Origin: Streptomyces sp. NBC_00390
GTDB taxonomy: Bacteria > Actinomycetota > Actinomycetes > Streptomycetales > Streptomycetaceae
Reading direction: 5' to 3'
Length of the DNA: 64,000 bases
Assembly: GCF_036057275.1 (NCBI RefSeq)
Contig: NZ_CP107945.1
Location: 3,286,001 to 3,350,000, forward strand
Below, piece by piece: positions 17,462 to 24,457 of the stretch; position 1 is the stretch's first letter, and every line of letters starts with the position of its first letter. The translations under genes and the position numbers were made by a program. The notes below the pieces were generated by a model. It ran no database searches and was not told the DNA's origin. It worked only from the letters and a program-made list of their open reading frames with translations.

Positions 17462-19492
17462 ATGAACGTGACGACGCTGCTCGACGACGAGGACGCGTAC
17501 GGGCCGGCGATGCGGGCGGCGCATGCGGAGCTGCTCACATCGCCGGGCGTGCACGAGTTCCTCGTGCACTGCACCGGACAGGACAAGGTGCGGGCCACCA
17601 AGCGGTGGCGCAAACAGGCCGCGGCGTTGCTGGCGGACTCCGTGCGCGGGCCGGAAGCGGTGCGGGTGCTGCTGGAGGGGATGGCTCGCCAGGCCGAGCA
17701 TACGGTGCGTTCGCCGCAGTGGGGCGGGGGCGAATGGCCGGGCATCGCCTCGGAGCACAACACGGTTCTGGTGCGCGGGCTGCTCTGGGCCGCGGCGGAC
17801 ATCGACGCCGGCTGGGCCGTGCCGGCCGTCGCCGATGTGGCGCTCAACGCCGGGACGGGCTGGGGCGGTTCGGGCGGCGTGTGCCGCAACGGCAAGATGG
17901 CGACGGCGGCCGTCGCCGTCCTCGGCGAGTTCGGCGGGCCACAGGGCGAGCAGGCCGTCGAGCGGCTCGACCGCCTGCGTCGCACGATCCGCAACCGCAC
18001 GGTGGTGAAGGGGATCGCCACCTCGCTCCAGGCCGTGGCCGAGCGCGGCGGACTGACGCCGTCGATACTCCGGGAGCGCGCGGTGCCGGCCGTGGGCCTC
18101 GATGCCCGCGGCATGCGTGAGGAGCAGCTCGGCGACCATACGGCGCTGCTGTCGGTCGCCGCGCCGGGCACCGTCACGCTCGCGTTCCGGGGGCCGCAGG
18201 GGCGGGTGCTGAAGTCCGCCCCGAAGCCGGTGCGCGAGGCGTACGGGGACCGCCTCGCCGAGATCCGCGGCGCGGTGAAGCAGCTGCGGGTGCTGCTGAC
18301 GGCCGAGCGCGCACGGCTCGAGGAGCATCTGATGGCGGGCACCTGCCGGCCGGTGCGCGACTGGGAGTCCTACTACATCGACCACCCGGTCACCGGCGCG
18401 CTCGCGAGCACCCTGATCTGGGAGGTGAGTCAGGACGGTGGTGCGCGGTGGACGGCCGGTCTGCCGGAGCGCGCGGCAGGCGGCTGGGCACTGGCCGGTG
18501 CGGACGGCACCGCGGTCCCGGTGACCGAGGGCGCGCTGCTGCGGCTGTGGCATCCGGTGCGGGCGGACACCGAGGAGGTCCGGGCCTGGCGCACGGAGCT
18601 CGCGGACCGCGAGCTGCGCCAGCCCTTCAAGCAGGCGTTCCGGGAGGTGTATCCGCTGACCCCGGCCGAGGAGACCACCCGGAACTACTCCAACCGCTTC
18701 GCCGGGCACATCCTGCGCTACGGCCAGGCGAGGGCCCTGATGGTGGAGCGCGGCTGGGCGGGCAACCACCTGGGATACCACAGCGACGGGTACGCGGCGG
18801 AGATGGTGCGCGAGCTGATGAGGGCCGGTGAACTGACCGTGACGGAGGGCGAGTTCTGGCGGGCCCGGTTCCATGTGGAGCTCGTCGAGGCCCGCGACGA
18901 CGGCGACATCGCGACCCTGTGCTCCACCGACCAGGTGCGCTTCGAACGCCGGCGCGGTGCGCGCGGACCGTGGGAGCGGACCGATCTCGCGGACGTACCT
19001 GTACTGACGCTCAGCGAGGCGATGCGCGATGTGGACCTGTTCGTGGGGGTGGCGTCGATCGGGGCCGATCCGCAGTGGCAGGACCGCGGGGAGGACCGGG
19101 CGTTCGGCGACTACTGGCGCGGCTGGGCGTTCGGCGACCTGACCGAGACGGCCCGGATGCGGCGGGAGTCGCTGGCAGCGCTGCTGCCGCGGACGCGGAT
19201 AGCCGACCGGGTGGAGCTCACGGACCGTTTCCTGCGGGTGCGCGGGGAGTTGCGCACCTACAAGATCCACCTAGGCTCGGGAAACATCCTGATGGAACCG
19301 GACGACGCGTATCTGTGCATCGTGGTCGACCGAGGGGCGGTGGCGGCGGCCGGGGACACGGATCGTCTCTTCCTGCCGTTCGAGGAGGACGGCGGGCTGC
19401 TGTCGGTGATCCTGTCGAAGGCGTTCCTGCTGGCCGACGACGCCCGGATCACCGACCGCACCATCACGTCCCAGCTCAGGCGCGCCGCATAG
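17462..19492 (+). CDS. DUF4132-family protein
   Basis: 676 residues, soluble, no signal peptide. The first 200 residues form helical repeats resembling HEAT arms (LLADSVRGPEAVRVLLEGMA, VPAVADVALNAG, AVAVLGEFGGPQGEQAVERL). The middle is the DUF4132 core with PFKQAFREVYPLTPAEETT and RFAGHILRYGQARALM, and the end is the conserved block YKIHLGSGNILMEPDDAYLC with LSVILSKAFLLADD (DUF7737). Family function is unknown; E. coli has a relative (MolR) and some members carry WGR domains. A companion gene like the one at 16311 is not next to this copy. ATG 17462 follows GGGGAGGGGA at good distance. Confidence 0.88.
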   Translation: MNVTTLLDDEDAYGPAMRAAHAELLTSPGVHEFLVHCTGQDKVRATKRWRKQAAALLADSVRGPEAVRVLLEGMARQAEHTVRSPQWGGGEWPGIASEHNTVLVRGLLWAAADIDAGWAVPAVADVALNAGTGWGGSGGVCRNGKMATAAVAVLGEFGGPQGEQAVERLDRLRRTIRNRTVVKGIATSLQAVAERGGLTPSILRERAVPAVGLDARGMREEQLGDHTALLSVAAPGTVTLAFRGPQGRVLKSAPKPVREAYGDRLAEIRGAVKQLRVLLTAERARLEEHLMAGTCRPVRDWESYYIDHPVTGALASTLIWEVSQDGGARWTAGLPERAAGGWALAGADGTAVPVTEGALLRLWHPVRADTEEVRAWRTELADRELRQPFKQAFREVYPLTPAEETTRNYSNRFAGHILRYGQARALMVERGWAGNHLGYHSDGYAAEMVRELMRAGELTVTEGEFWRARFHVELVEARDDGDIATLCSTDQVRFERRRGARGPWERTDLADVPVLTLSEAMRDVDLFVGVASIGADPQWQDRGEDRAFGDYWRGWAFGDLTETARMRRESLAALLPRTRIADRVELTDRFLRVRGELRTYKIHLGSGNILMEPDDAYLCIVVDRGAVAAAGDTDRLFLPFEEDGGLLSVILSKAFLLADDARITDRTITSQLRRAA

Positions 19493-19514
19493 GCGCCCCT
19501 GGCCGGGAGCGGTG

Positions 19515-20321
19515 TCACGCGCCCGAGGGCACTCGGTGCTCGGCGAGGAAGCCGGTCAGCAGGGCGGTGATCTCGTCGGGCCGCTCCAGGCCAGGGAGAT
19601 GACCGGCCCAGGAGAGCTCCGTATGGCGGGCTTGCGGCAGCAGGGCGGGTATACGGGCTGCGGCCTGCCCGAAGTCCGGCAGATCGTGCGCGCCGGAGAC
19701 GGCGAGGCAGGGCGCCTTGATGCCCGAGAGGTCGGGCAGTTCGGTGACCCTGGTGCCGGAGAGCACGAACGGGGCGCCCTCCTGCTCCACGGCCTCCTCC
19801 GCCGCCGTCTGCACCTCGAAGGCGTGCAGCTGCATCCGGTGCACGGCATCCCGGCTCGCCCGGTCGGCGTCCGGGCCCAGCCACGTCCGCACGTTGAAGT
19901 CCGCGGCCCCCGGCAGGTCGCCGGCCTCGAACAGCTCGCTCTCCCTCTCGTCGAAGGCGACCAGTTCCGCGCTCGGCCGGTGCCCCGGCAGCGGCGCGGC
20001 GCACAGCAGGGCCAGCGCGGTCACCCGCTCCGGGCTGCGCGCGGCAGTGAACAGGGCGACGCGGCCGCCGAACGACGATCCGACCAAGGCTGCCTGCTCG
20101 ATGCCGAGAGCGTCCATCAGCTCCAGCACATCCTCGGCATCGGTGTAGGGACCTTCGGCGACAGGTGACCGGCCGAACCCCCTGAAGTCGCAGCGCACCA
20201 CGCGGTGCCCCGCATCCGCGAGCGCTTCGAACTGGGCGTCCCACATCCGCCGGTCGCACACCGAGGAGTGCAGAAGGACGACGGCGGGACCTTCGCCGGT
20301 CATGTCGTAAGACAGCGTCAT
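19515..20321 (-). CDS. Alpha/beta hydrolase
   Basis: 268 residues. The nucleophile elbow GSSFGG (Ser of GxSxG), the acid in AVSGAHDLPDF and the histidine in WAGHLPGLE form a full triad, and VVLLHSSVCDRRMW carries the oxyanion-hole HS motif. The closest well-known group is the 3-oxoadipate enol-lactone hydrolase/haloperoxidase-like hydrolases; the substrate is open. ATG 20321. It diverges from the TetR operon; 76 bases separate its start from the first palindrome, so the repressor could also reach its promoter. Confidence 0.88.
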   Translation of the reverse strand: MTLSYDMTGEGPAVVLLHSSVCDRRMWDAQFEALADAGHRVVRCDFRGFGRSPVAEGPYTDAEDVLELMDALGIEQAALVGSSFGGRVALFTAARSPERVTALALLCAAPLPGHRPSAELVAFDERESELFEAGDLPGAADFNVRTWLGPDADRASRDAVHRMQLHAFEVQTAAEEAVEQEGAPFVLSGTRVTELPDLSGIKAPCLAVSGAHDLPDFGQAAARIPALLPQARHTELSWAGHLPGLERPDEITALLTGFLAEHRVPSGA

Positions 20322-20397
20322 CCGGGCGATGTTACGTGGCGTCCCGATGCCCGCGCACCTCGGTTCCGTCCCCCCGCCCCTGCGGCACCACCGTGAC

Positions 20398-20411
20398 TTG
20401 AACATGTTCAA
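20398..20411. promoter_or_regulatory. Operator O1, perfect palindrome over the -35 box
   Basis: TTGAACATGTTCAA is a perfect 14-base palindrome. Its left half is the -35 hexamer TTGAAC of the promoter for the downstream operon. The near-identical copy at 20442 makes it a strong candidate operator for the TetR protein encoded two genes on. Confidence 0.8.
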
Positions 20412-20426
20412 AGAGAGGTCTACAGT
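20398..20426 (+). promoter_or_regulatory. Promoter of the membrane protein-DCC-TetR operon
   Basis: TTGAAC (20398-20403), 17 bases, TACAGT (20421-20426): good sigma-70/HrdB geometry. The start point should fall near 20433, between the two palindromes. Confidence 0.65.
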
Positions 20427-20441
20427 CCATGACAACAGCTT

Positions 20442-20455
20442 TTGAACGTGTTCAA
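20442..20455. promoter_or_regulatory. Operator O2, palindrome just after the start point
   Basis: TTGAACGTGTTCAA differs from O1 by one base. It lies 44 bases (about four helical turns) from O1, past the predicted transcription start and directly before the ribosome site GGGAGGG. Confidence 0.78.
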
Positions 20456-20468
20456 GGGAGGGTGGGGC

Positions 20469-20912
20469 ATGGACCTCACTGTTGTCGCGTACGTCGTCTA
20501 CCTGCTGATCAGCGTGGCGCTCACCGTCTGGGTGGCCCGCACGCTCAGCCAGAACGGCAGGATCTTCCTCGCCGACGTACTGCAGGGGAACGAGAAGCTC
20601 GCAGACGCCGTGAACCACCTCCTGGTGGTCGGCTTCTACCTGGTGAACCTGGGCTTCGTCGCCCTGTACCTCAAGGCCGCCGACGCCGTCACCGACGCCC
20701 GCGGGCTCTTCGAAGCCCTGTCGGTGAAGATCGGCGTCGTCCTGCTGGTCCTCGGCGTGATGCACCTGGCCAACGTCTACGTGCTCAACAAGATCCGCCG
20801 GCGGGGCGCGATGGAGCGCGAGCACGTGCCGCCGGTGCCGCCGCAGGGCTGGACGGGCCAGGCCGGATCGAACCCGTGGGCCGCGCCCGCCGCCGGTCCC
20901 GCCGGGGCGTGA
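20469..20912 (+). CDS. Small integral membrane protein of a TetR-controlled operon
   Basis: 147 residues with three predicted helices (about 3-24, 52-76, 91-115; VVAYVVYLLISVALTVWVAR begins the first). A hydrophilic tail with PPVPPQGWTGQAGSNPWAAP ends the protein. I do not recognise a family with a known job. ATG 20469 has GGGAGGG six bases ahead; the TTG at 20442 lies inside operator O2 and is not a start. It is the first gene of a three-gene unit and 5 bases separate it from the DCC gene. Together with the thiol protein this suggests a membrane or redox stress function. Confidence 0.83.
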   Translation: MDLTVVAYVVYLLISVALTVWVARTLSQNGRIFLADVLQGNEKLADAVNHLLVVGFYLVNLGFVALYLKAADAVTDARGLFEALSVKIGVVLLVLGVMHLANVYVLNKIRRRGAMEREHVPPVPPQGWTGQAGSNPWAAPAAGPAGA

Positions 20913-20917
20913 GGGCG

Positions 20918-21367
20918 ATGGCCACCGCGGCACGCACCGCACCCGCCGGCAGCCCGGCGCACCGTACTCCGGTCCACGGCCTGACCGTCCTGTACGACGC
21001 CAACTGCTCGCTCTGCATTCATCTGCGCAACTGGCTGAGGCGGCAACGGCAGCTCGTGCCGCTGGAGATGGTCGCCGCCGGGTCCGTCGAGGCGCGCCGC
21101 CGGTATCCGCGCCTCGACCACGACCGGACGCTGCGGGAGATCACCGTCATCGGCGACCGGGGCCAGATCTACATCGGCCCCGCCGCGTGGATCATCTGCC
21201 TGTGGGCCCTGGCCGAGTACCGGCCCAAGGCCCACTGGCTGGCCACCCCGGCCGGGGCACCCTTCGTACGTGTCACGATGCTCGCGGCGGCCAAATACCG
21301 GGAGGCGACCATGCCGGGCGCCGCAGCAGCACGGCCCTGCGACGACCGGTGCTCCGTCCCCGGTTAG
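20918..21367 (+). CDS. DCC-family (DUF393) thiol-disulfide protein
   Basis: 149 residues. The family motif is DANCSLCIHLRNWL (DxxCxxC, near residue 30), with LVPLEMVAAGS and a tail helix containing ALAEYRPKAHWL. DUF393 proteins have a thioredoxin-like fold and are assumed to work in thiol-disulfide exchange. The C-terminal PCDDRCSVPG adds a further Cys pair. ATG 20918 lies 5 bases after the previous stop. It is the middle gene of the TetR-controlled unit; the TetR start is 11 bases past its stop. Confidence 0.85.
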   Translation: MATAARTAPAGSPAHRTPVHGLTVLYDANCSLCIHLRNWLRRQRQLVPLEMVAAGSVEARRRYPRLDHDRTLREITVIGDRGQIYIGPAAWIICLWALAEYRPKAHWLATPAGAPFVRVTMLAAAKYREATMPGAAAARPCDDRCSVPG

Positions 21368-21378
21368 GCTCGGACACC

Positions 21379-22125
21379 GTGACAGAAGCGAAGGCCCCGA
21401 AGAGCGAGCAGACCCGCACCCTCATCCTCGAAACCGCGCTCCGCCTCTTCCAGGAACGCGGCTACGACAAGACGACGATGCGGGCCATCGCCAAGGAAGC
21501 CGGTGTCTCGGTAGGGAACGCGTACTACTACTTCGCTTCCAAGGAACATCTCGTCCAGGGGTTCTACGACCGGATCGCCGCCGAGCACCAGGCGGCGGTC
21601 CGGCCCGTGCTGAACAAGGAGACCGATCTTGAGGCCCGGCTCGCCGGGGTGCTGACGGCGTGGCTGGACATCGCGGCCCCCTACCACGAGTTCGCGGCAC
21701 AGTTCTTCAAGAACGCGGCCGACCCGGAGAGCCCGCTCAGCCCTTTCTCGCCCGAGTCGGCGCACGCCCGCGAGGCGGCGATCGCCGTCCACCGGGACGT
21801 GCTGGCGGGCTCGAAGTCCAAGGTGGCGGAGGAACTGCGGGACATCCTCCCGGAGTTGATGTGGCTCTCCCAGATGGGACTCGTCCTGTACTGGGTCTTC
21901 GACCGCTCGGAGAACAGCGAGCGGTCCAGGCGCCTCGCCGAACGCGGCGCCCGCCTCACCTCCCGCGGTGTCGCGCTGGCGCGCTTCCGGGTGCTGCGGC
22001 CGCTCGTACACGAGGTGCACGAGCTGTTCACGGACTTCCTGCCCGGGATGGCGGAGAGTGTCGCCGCCCGCAAGATCCGCGAGACCCGCCGGAGCGGCTG
22101 GAGCGGCGCGGGCGACGACGCCTGA
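21379..22125 (+). CDS. TetR-family transcriptional regulator
   Basis: 248 residues. The N-terminal helix-turn-helix runs TRTLILETALRLFQERGYDK, then TTMRAIAKEAGVSVGNAYYY and FASKEHLV. The C-terminal ligand domain is all-helical with YHEFAAQFFKNAADPESPLS. GTG 21379 is the first codon that keeps the DNA-binding domain whole. It is the last gene of the operon headed by O1 and O2, so it probably represses its own synthesis as well as that of the membrane and DCC proteins. The inducer is unknown. Confidence 0.9.
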   Translation: MTEAKAPKSEQTRTLILETALRLFQERGYDKTTMRAIAKEAGVSVGNAYYYFASKEHLVQGFYDRIAAEHQAAVRPVLNKETDLEARLAGVLTAWLDIAAPYHEFAAQFFKNAADPESPLSPFSPESAHAREAAIAVHRDVLAGSKSKVAEELRDILPELMWLSQMGLVLYWVFDRSENSERSRRLAERGARLTSRGVALARFRVLRPLVHEVHELFTDFLPGMAESVAARKIRETRRSGWSGAGDDA

Positions 22126-22148
22126 GCTCCGCCGGACGCCGTCCGCGC

Positions 22149-22185
22149 GCTCGCGGGCTCGCGGGCTCGCGGGCTCGCGGGCTCG
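22149..22185. repeat. Four tandem copies of GCTCGCGG plus a partial
   Basis: Exact 8-bp units at 22149, 22157, 22165 and 22173, then GCTCG. The array sits between the TetR stop and the kinase remnant. Short exact arrays like this arise by slippage and can vary between strains. Confidence 0.9.
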
Positions 22186-22256
22186 AGCGAGGAGCCGGTC
22201 CCGGCCGCCGCCGGCGCACCGGCCGGCCGGCCCGGGGCAGGCTCCGTGGTCCATGG

Positions 22257-22574
22257 TTGACGCGTACGGAAACGGCCGACCCCGGTCCGTGGGTACGGCT
22301 GGAGATCGCCGCCGACGGACCGGGCATGTCCGCCAAGGACGCGGAGCGCATCTTCGACCGCTTCTTCCGCGCGGCGGGCGGCGGGTCGGCGGACGGGCCC
22401 GTCGGCAGCGGGCTCGGGCTCGGCATGGCGATCGTCCAGGCGGTGGTGGCCGCGCAGGGCGGCGCGGTGACCGTGCGGACCGCGCCGGGTGAGGGCCTGG
22501 CGGTGACGGTGGGGCTGCCGGCCCGACCCGCAGGAGACCCTAGGCCTGCCGTGACGCCAGCTGGACGAGTGTGA
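22257..22574 (+). pseudogene. Histidine kinase ATPase domain, C-terminal remnant
   Basis: About 105 residues with the G1 box ADGPGM, the F box IFDRFFRA and the G2 box GSGLGLGMAIV of a sensor histidine kinase, then a typical end (GGAVTVRTAPGEGLAVTVGLP). The dimerisation helix with its phospho-histidine, the N box and any sensor part are missing, and no start codon with a ribosome site leads in. The last 35 bases overlap the end of the metallophosphoesterase gene. It looks like the tail of a kinase gene cut off by a deletion, next to an 8-bp repeat array. Confidence 0.75.
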
Positions 22575-24072
22575 TGTCGGACTCGGCCCCGACGCGTACG
22601 GGCGGGCCCCAGGCCCCCGCGCCGCGGGTCACGTACAGCTGGGTGTCGCCGTACCGTTCCAGACCGGCGACGGTGGGGTTGGCCAGCTCGGCCAGGTAGT
22701 TGCCCGGCCAGAGCTGACCGCCGTGGGTGTGCCCGGAAAGCTGGAGGTCCACGCCGTGGTCCACCGCCTCATGGATGACGACGGGCTGATGCGCGAGCAG
22801 CACGGCGGCTCGGGTACGGTCCCGGTCGCCGAGCGCCCTGGCGAAGTCGGGGCCCTGGCCTTCTCGCTCGCCGGCGACGTCGTCGACTCCGGCGAGGTCG
22901 AAGCCGCCGATCTCGACCCGCTCGTTGCGCAGAGGCCGCAGTCCGAGCTCGCGCACATGGTCGACCCAGGCGTCCGCGCCGGAGAAGTACTCGTGATTGC
23001 CGGTCACGAAGTACGACCCGTGCCGGGCCCGCAACTGCGCGAGCGGCTCGGCGGCAGGCCCGAGGTCCTCGACCGACCCGTCGACGAGGTCCCCGACGAT
23101 GGCGACAAGATCGGGCTGGGCGGCGTTGATGGCGTCGACGATGCGCTGGGTGTGTGCGCGGCCCAGGATCGGCCCGAGGTGGATGTCACTGACGACGGCG
23201 ATGCGGTAGCCATGGGCGGCGCGGGGCAGCTTGGCGAGCGGCACGGTGACGCGCTTGACGCGGGGCCCGCGCAGTACGCCGTACGTACCGAGTCCGACGG
23301 TGCCGGCCGCGGCGACGGCCGCGGCCCCGCCGACGATCCGCGACACGAACAGCCGCCGCGACACGGCGGACGCGGCGACGGCACCTGCCGCGCCCTGCGG
23401 TTCGGCGAGCGTGGCTCCACCGGCGGAGCCGTCCGCAGGAACACGGGTGCCCCCACCGGAGGGAACGCCGCCCTGGGAGGCATCGACGGCCTCCGGAGTG
23501 GGGGCCTCGTCCGCGGTGAGCGTGCCCACCGTGGTCGGCGCGTCGGCCGCAGGGCCGCCCTCACCGGAGGCAGGGCTTCTCGGCGCCGACACGCCGGTGG
23601 TCGCGGCGGAATCCGGCCCGTCGGTGCGCGCGTTGCCCGCCGCCGGCGCACCGCCGGCAGCTGACGCTCCGTCGAGCACAGTGCCGGGGGAACCGCTCGC
23701 CCCGGCGGCAGGTACGCCGGCCGGCGCCACCCGGAGCGCTTCGGAGGCCGCACGACGCTCCAGCACCCTGATCAGCAGCGGGCGTACCGCCTCGCCCACG
23801 ACGAGGGCGAGCACCAGGTACAGCAGCATCGCCAGCCACAGGTAACCGGGCCAGGCCAGGGTCCGTTCGAGCCAGAACGGCGCGCCGGCGCGGCCCGAGA
23901 CCAGGGCACCGACCGAGAGCAAGGGCAGGATCCAGATGCCCGCCGTGCCGAACCGGCGGGCGGCCGAGCCGCGTGCCGTCGTGTCGCGGACCAGCCGCCA
24001 CCACACGTACCGGTGCACCCCGGCGAGCACCGAGAGGACCAGGACCACCACAAGGACGACGACGACCACCAC
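22540..24072 (-). CDS. Membrane-anchored metallophosphoesterase
   Basis: 510 residues. Three N-terminal helices (about 1-17, 44-60, 74-98) are followed by an Ala/Gly/Pro/Ser/Thr linker of about 120 residues (115-235), a segment that looks like a twin-Arg or membrane anchor (SRRLFVSRIVGGAAAVAAAG, 238-257), and a calcineurin-like phosphoesterase domain. Metal ligands are seen in VVSDIHLG (Asp296, His298), GDLVDG (Asp328), GNHEY (Asn359, His360), LAHQP and SGHTHGGQ. The closest described group is the YkuE/YaeI type, acting on lipid or phosphodiester substrates at the membrane. GTG 24072 starts a run of Val codons. Confidence 0.88.
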   Translation of the reverse strand: MVVVVVLVVVLVLSVLAGVHRYVWWRLVRDTTARGSAARRFGTAGIWILPLLSVGALVSGRAGAPFWLERTLAWPGYLWLAMLLYLVLALVVGEAVRPLLIRVLERRAASEALRVAPAGVPAAGASGSPGTVLDGASAAGGAPAAGNARTDGPDSAATTGVSAPRSPASGEGGPAADAPTTVGTLTADEAPTPEAVDASQGGVPSGGGTRVPADGSAGGATLAEPQGAAGAVAASAVSRRLFVSRIVGGAAAVAAAGTVGLGTYGVLRGPRVKRVTVPLAKLPRAAHGYRIAVVSDIHLGPILGRAHTQRIVDAINAAQPDLVAIVGDLVDGSVEDLGPAAEPLAQLRARHGSYFVTGNHEYFSGADAWVDHVRELGLRPLRNERVEIGGFDLAGVDDVAGEREGQGPDFARALGDRDRTRAAVLLAHQPVVIHEAVDHGVDLQLSGHTHGGQLWPGNYLAELANPTVAGLERYGDTQLYVTRGAGAWGPPVRVGAESDITLVQLASRQA

Positions 24073-24090
24073 GTGCGGCTCTCCTCTTAC

Positions 24091-24336
24091 CTAGTCGCGC
24101 TCACGGCGCAGGGCGCGCAGACCACGCAACCCGATGGCGCCGATGATCGTCCCCAGAACAAAGGACGTGACGGCGAGCAGCAGATGGACCCAGAAGTATC
24201 CGGTCGGGTCACCCGCGTCGTCGAAGGCGAGCCCGCTGGCGTCCTGCCACAAGTTCTTGATGAAAGTGACCCAGATGAACCAGCTCCATACCCCGAACGC
24301 GAGCAGGAACCAGGACACCGGGCGGCTGAGCTTCAT
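24091..24336 (-). CDS. SCO4848-family small membrane protein
   Basis: 81 residues with two helices (VSWFLLAFGVWSWFIWVTFI and FWVHLLLAVTSFVLGTIIGA). The combination with a neighbouring D-Ala-D-Ala carboxypeptidase is conserved in Streptomyces, and the name refers to the S. coelicolor member. Function unknown. ATG 24336. Its stop is 18 bases before the metallophosphoesterase GTG, so the two are probably cotranscribed; the carboxypeptidase diverges 121 bases away. Confidence 0.85.
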   Translation of the reverse strand: MKLSRPVSWFLLAFGVWSWFIWVTFIKNLWQDASGLAFDDAGDPTGYFWVHLLLAVTSFVLGTIIGAIGLRGLRALRRERD

Positions 24337-24444
24337 GGGACCAGTATCGCGGCCGTCGTCCGATCGGGTTGCTCGGGGTGGGCTGTCCTGGCGTCGCCCC
24401 CGGCGGGTCCTTGGTCCGATCTCCATATTTGTTTCGGCGCCCTG

Positions 24445-24450
24445 TACGTT
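24445..24450 (+). promoter_or_regulatory. Possible -10 box of a leaderless transcript
   Basis: TACGTT ends seven bases before GTG 24458 of the carboxypeptidase. No Shine-Dalgarno is present between them, as expected if transcription starts at the GTG. No good -35 is visible. Confidence 0.35.
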
Positions 24451-24457
24451 CTCGTCC

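Noticed and set aside
20442..20468. TTG 20442 as the start of the small membrane protein
   Set aside because: It lies inside operator O2 and has no ribosome site; ATG 20469 has GGGAGGG at the right distance.
19515..20942. A longer hydrolase extending upstream through the operator region
   Set aside because: The extension would run through the palindromes and antisense to the membrane protein gene; family start is MTLSYDM at 20321.
22257..22574. The kinase-like fragment as a short functional ATPase protein
   Set aside because: It lacks the N box that binds magnesium and ATP, has no start site, and overlaps the neighbouring gene's end.
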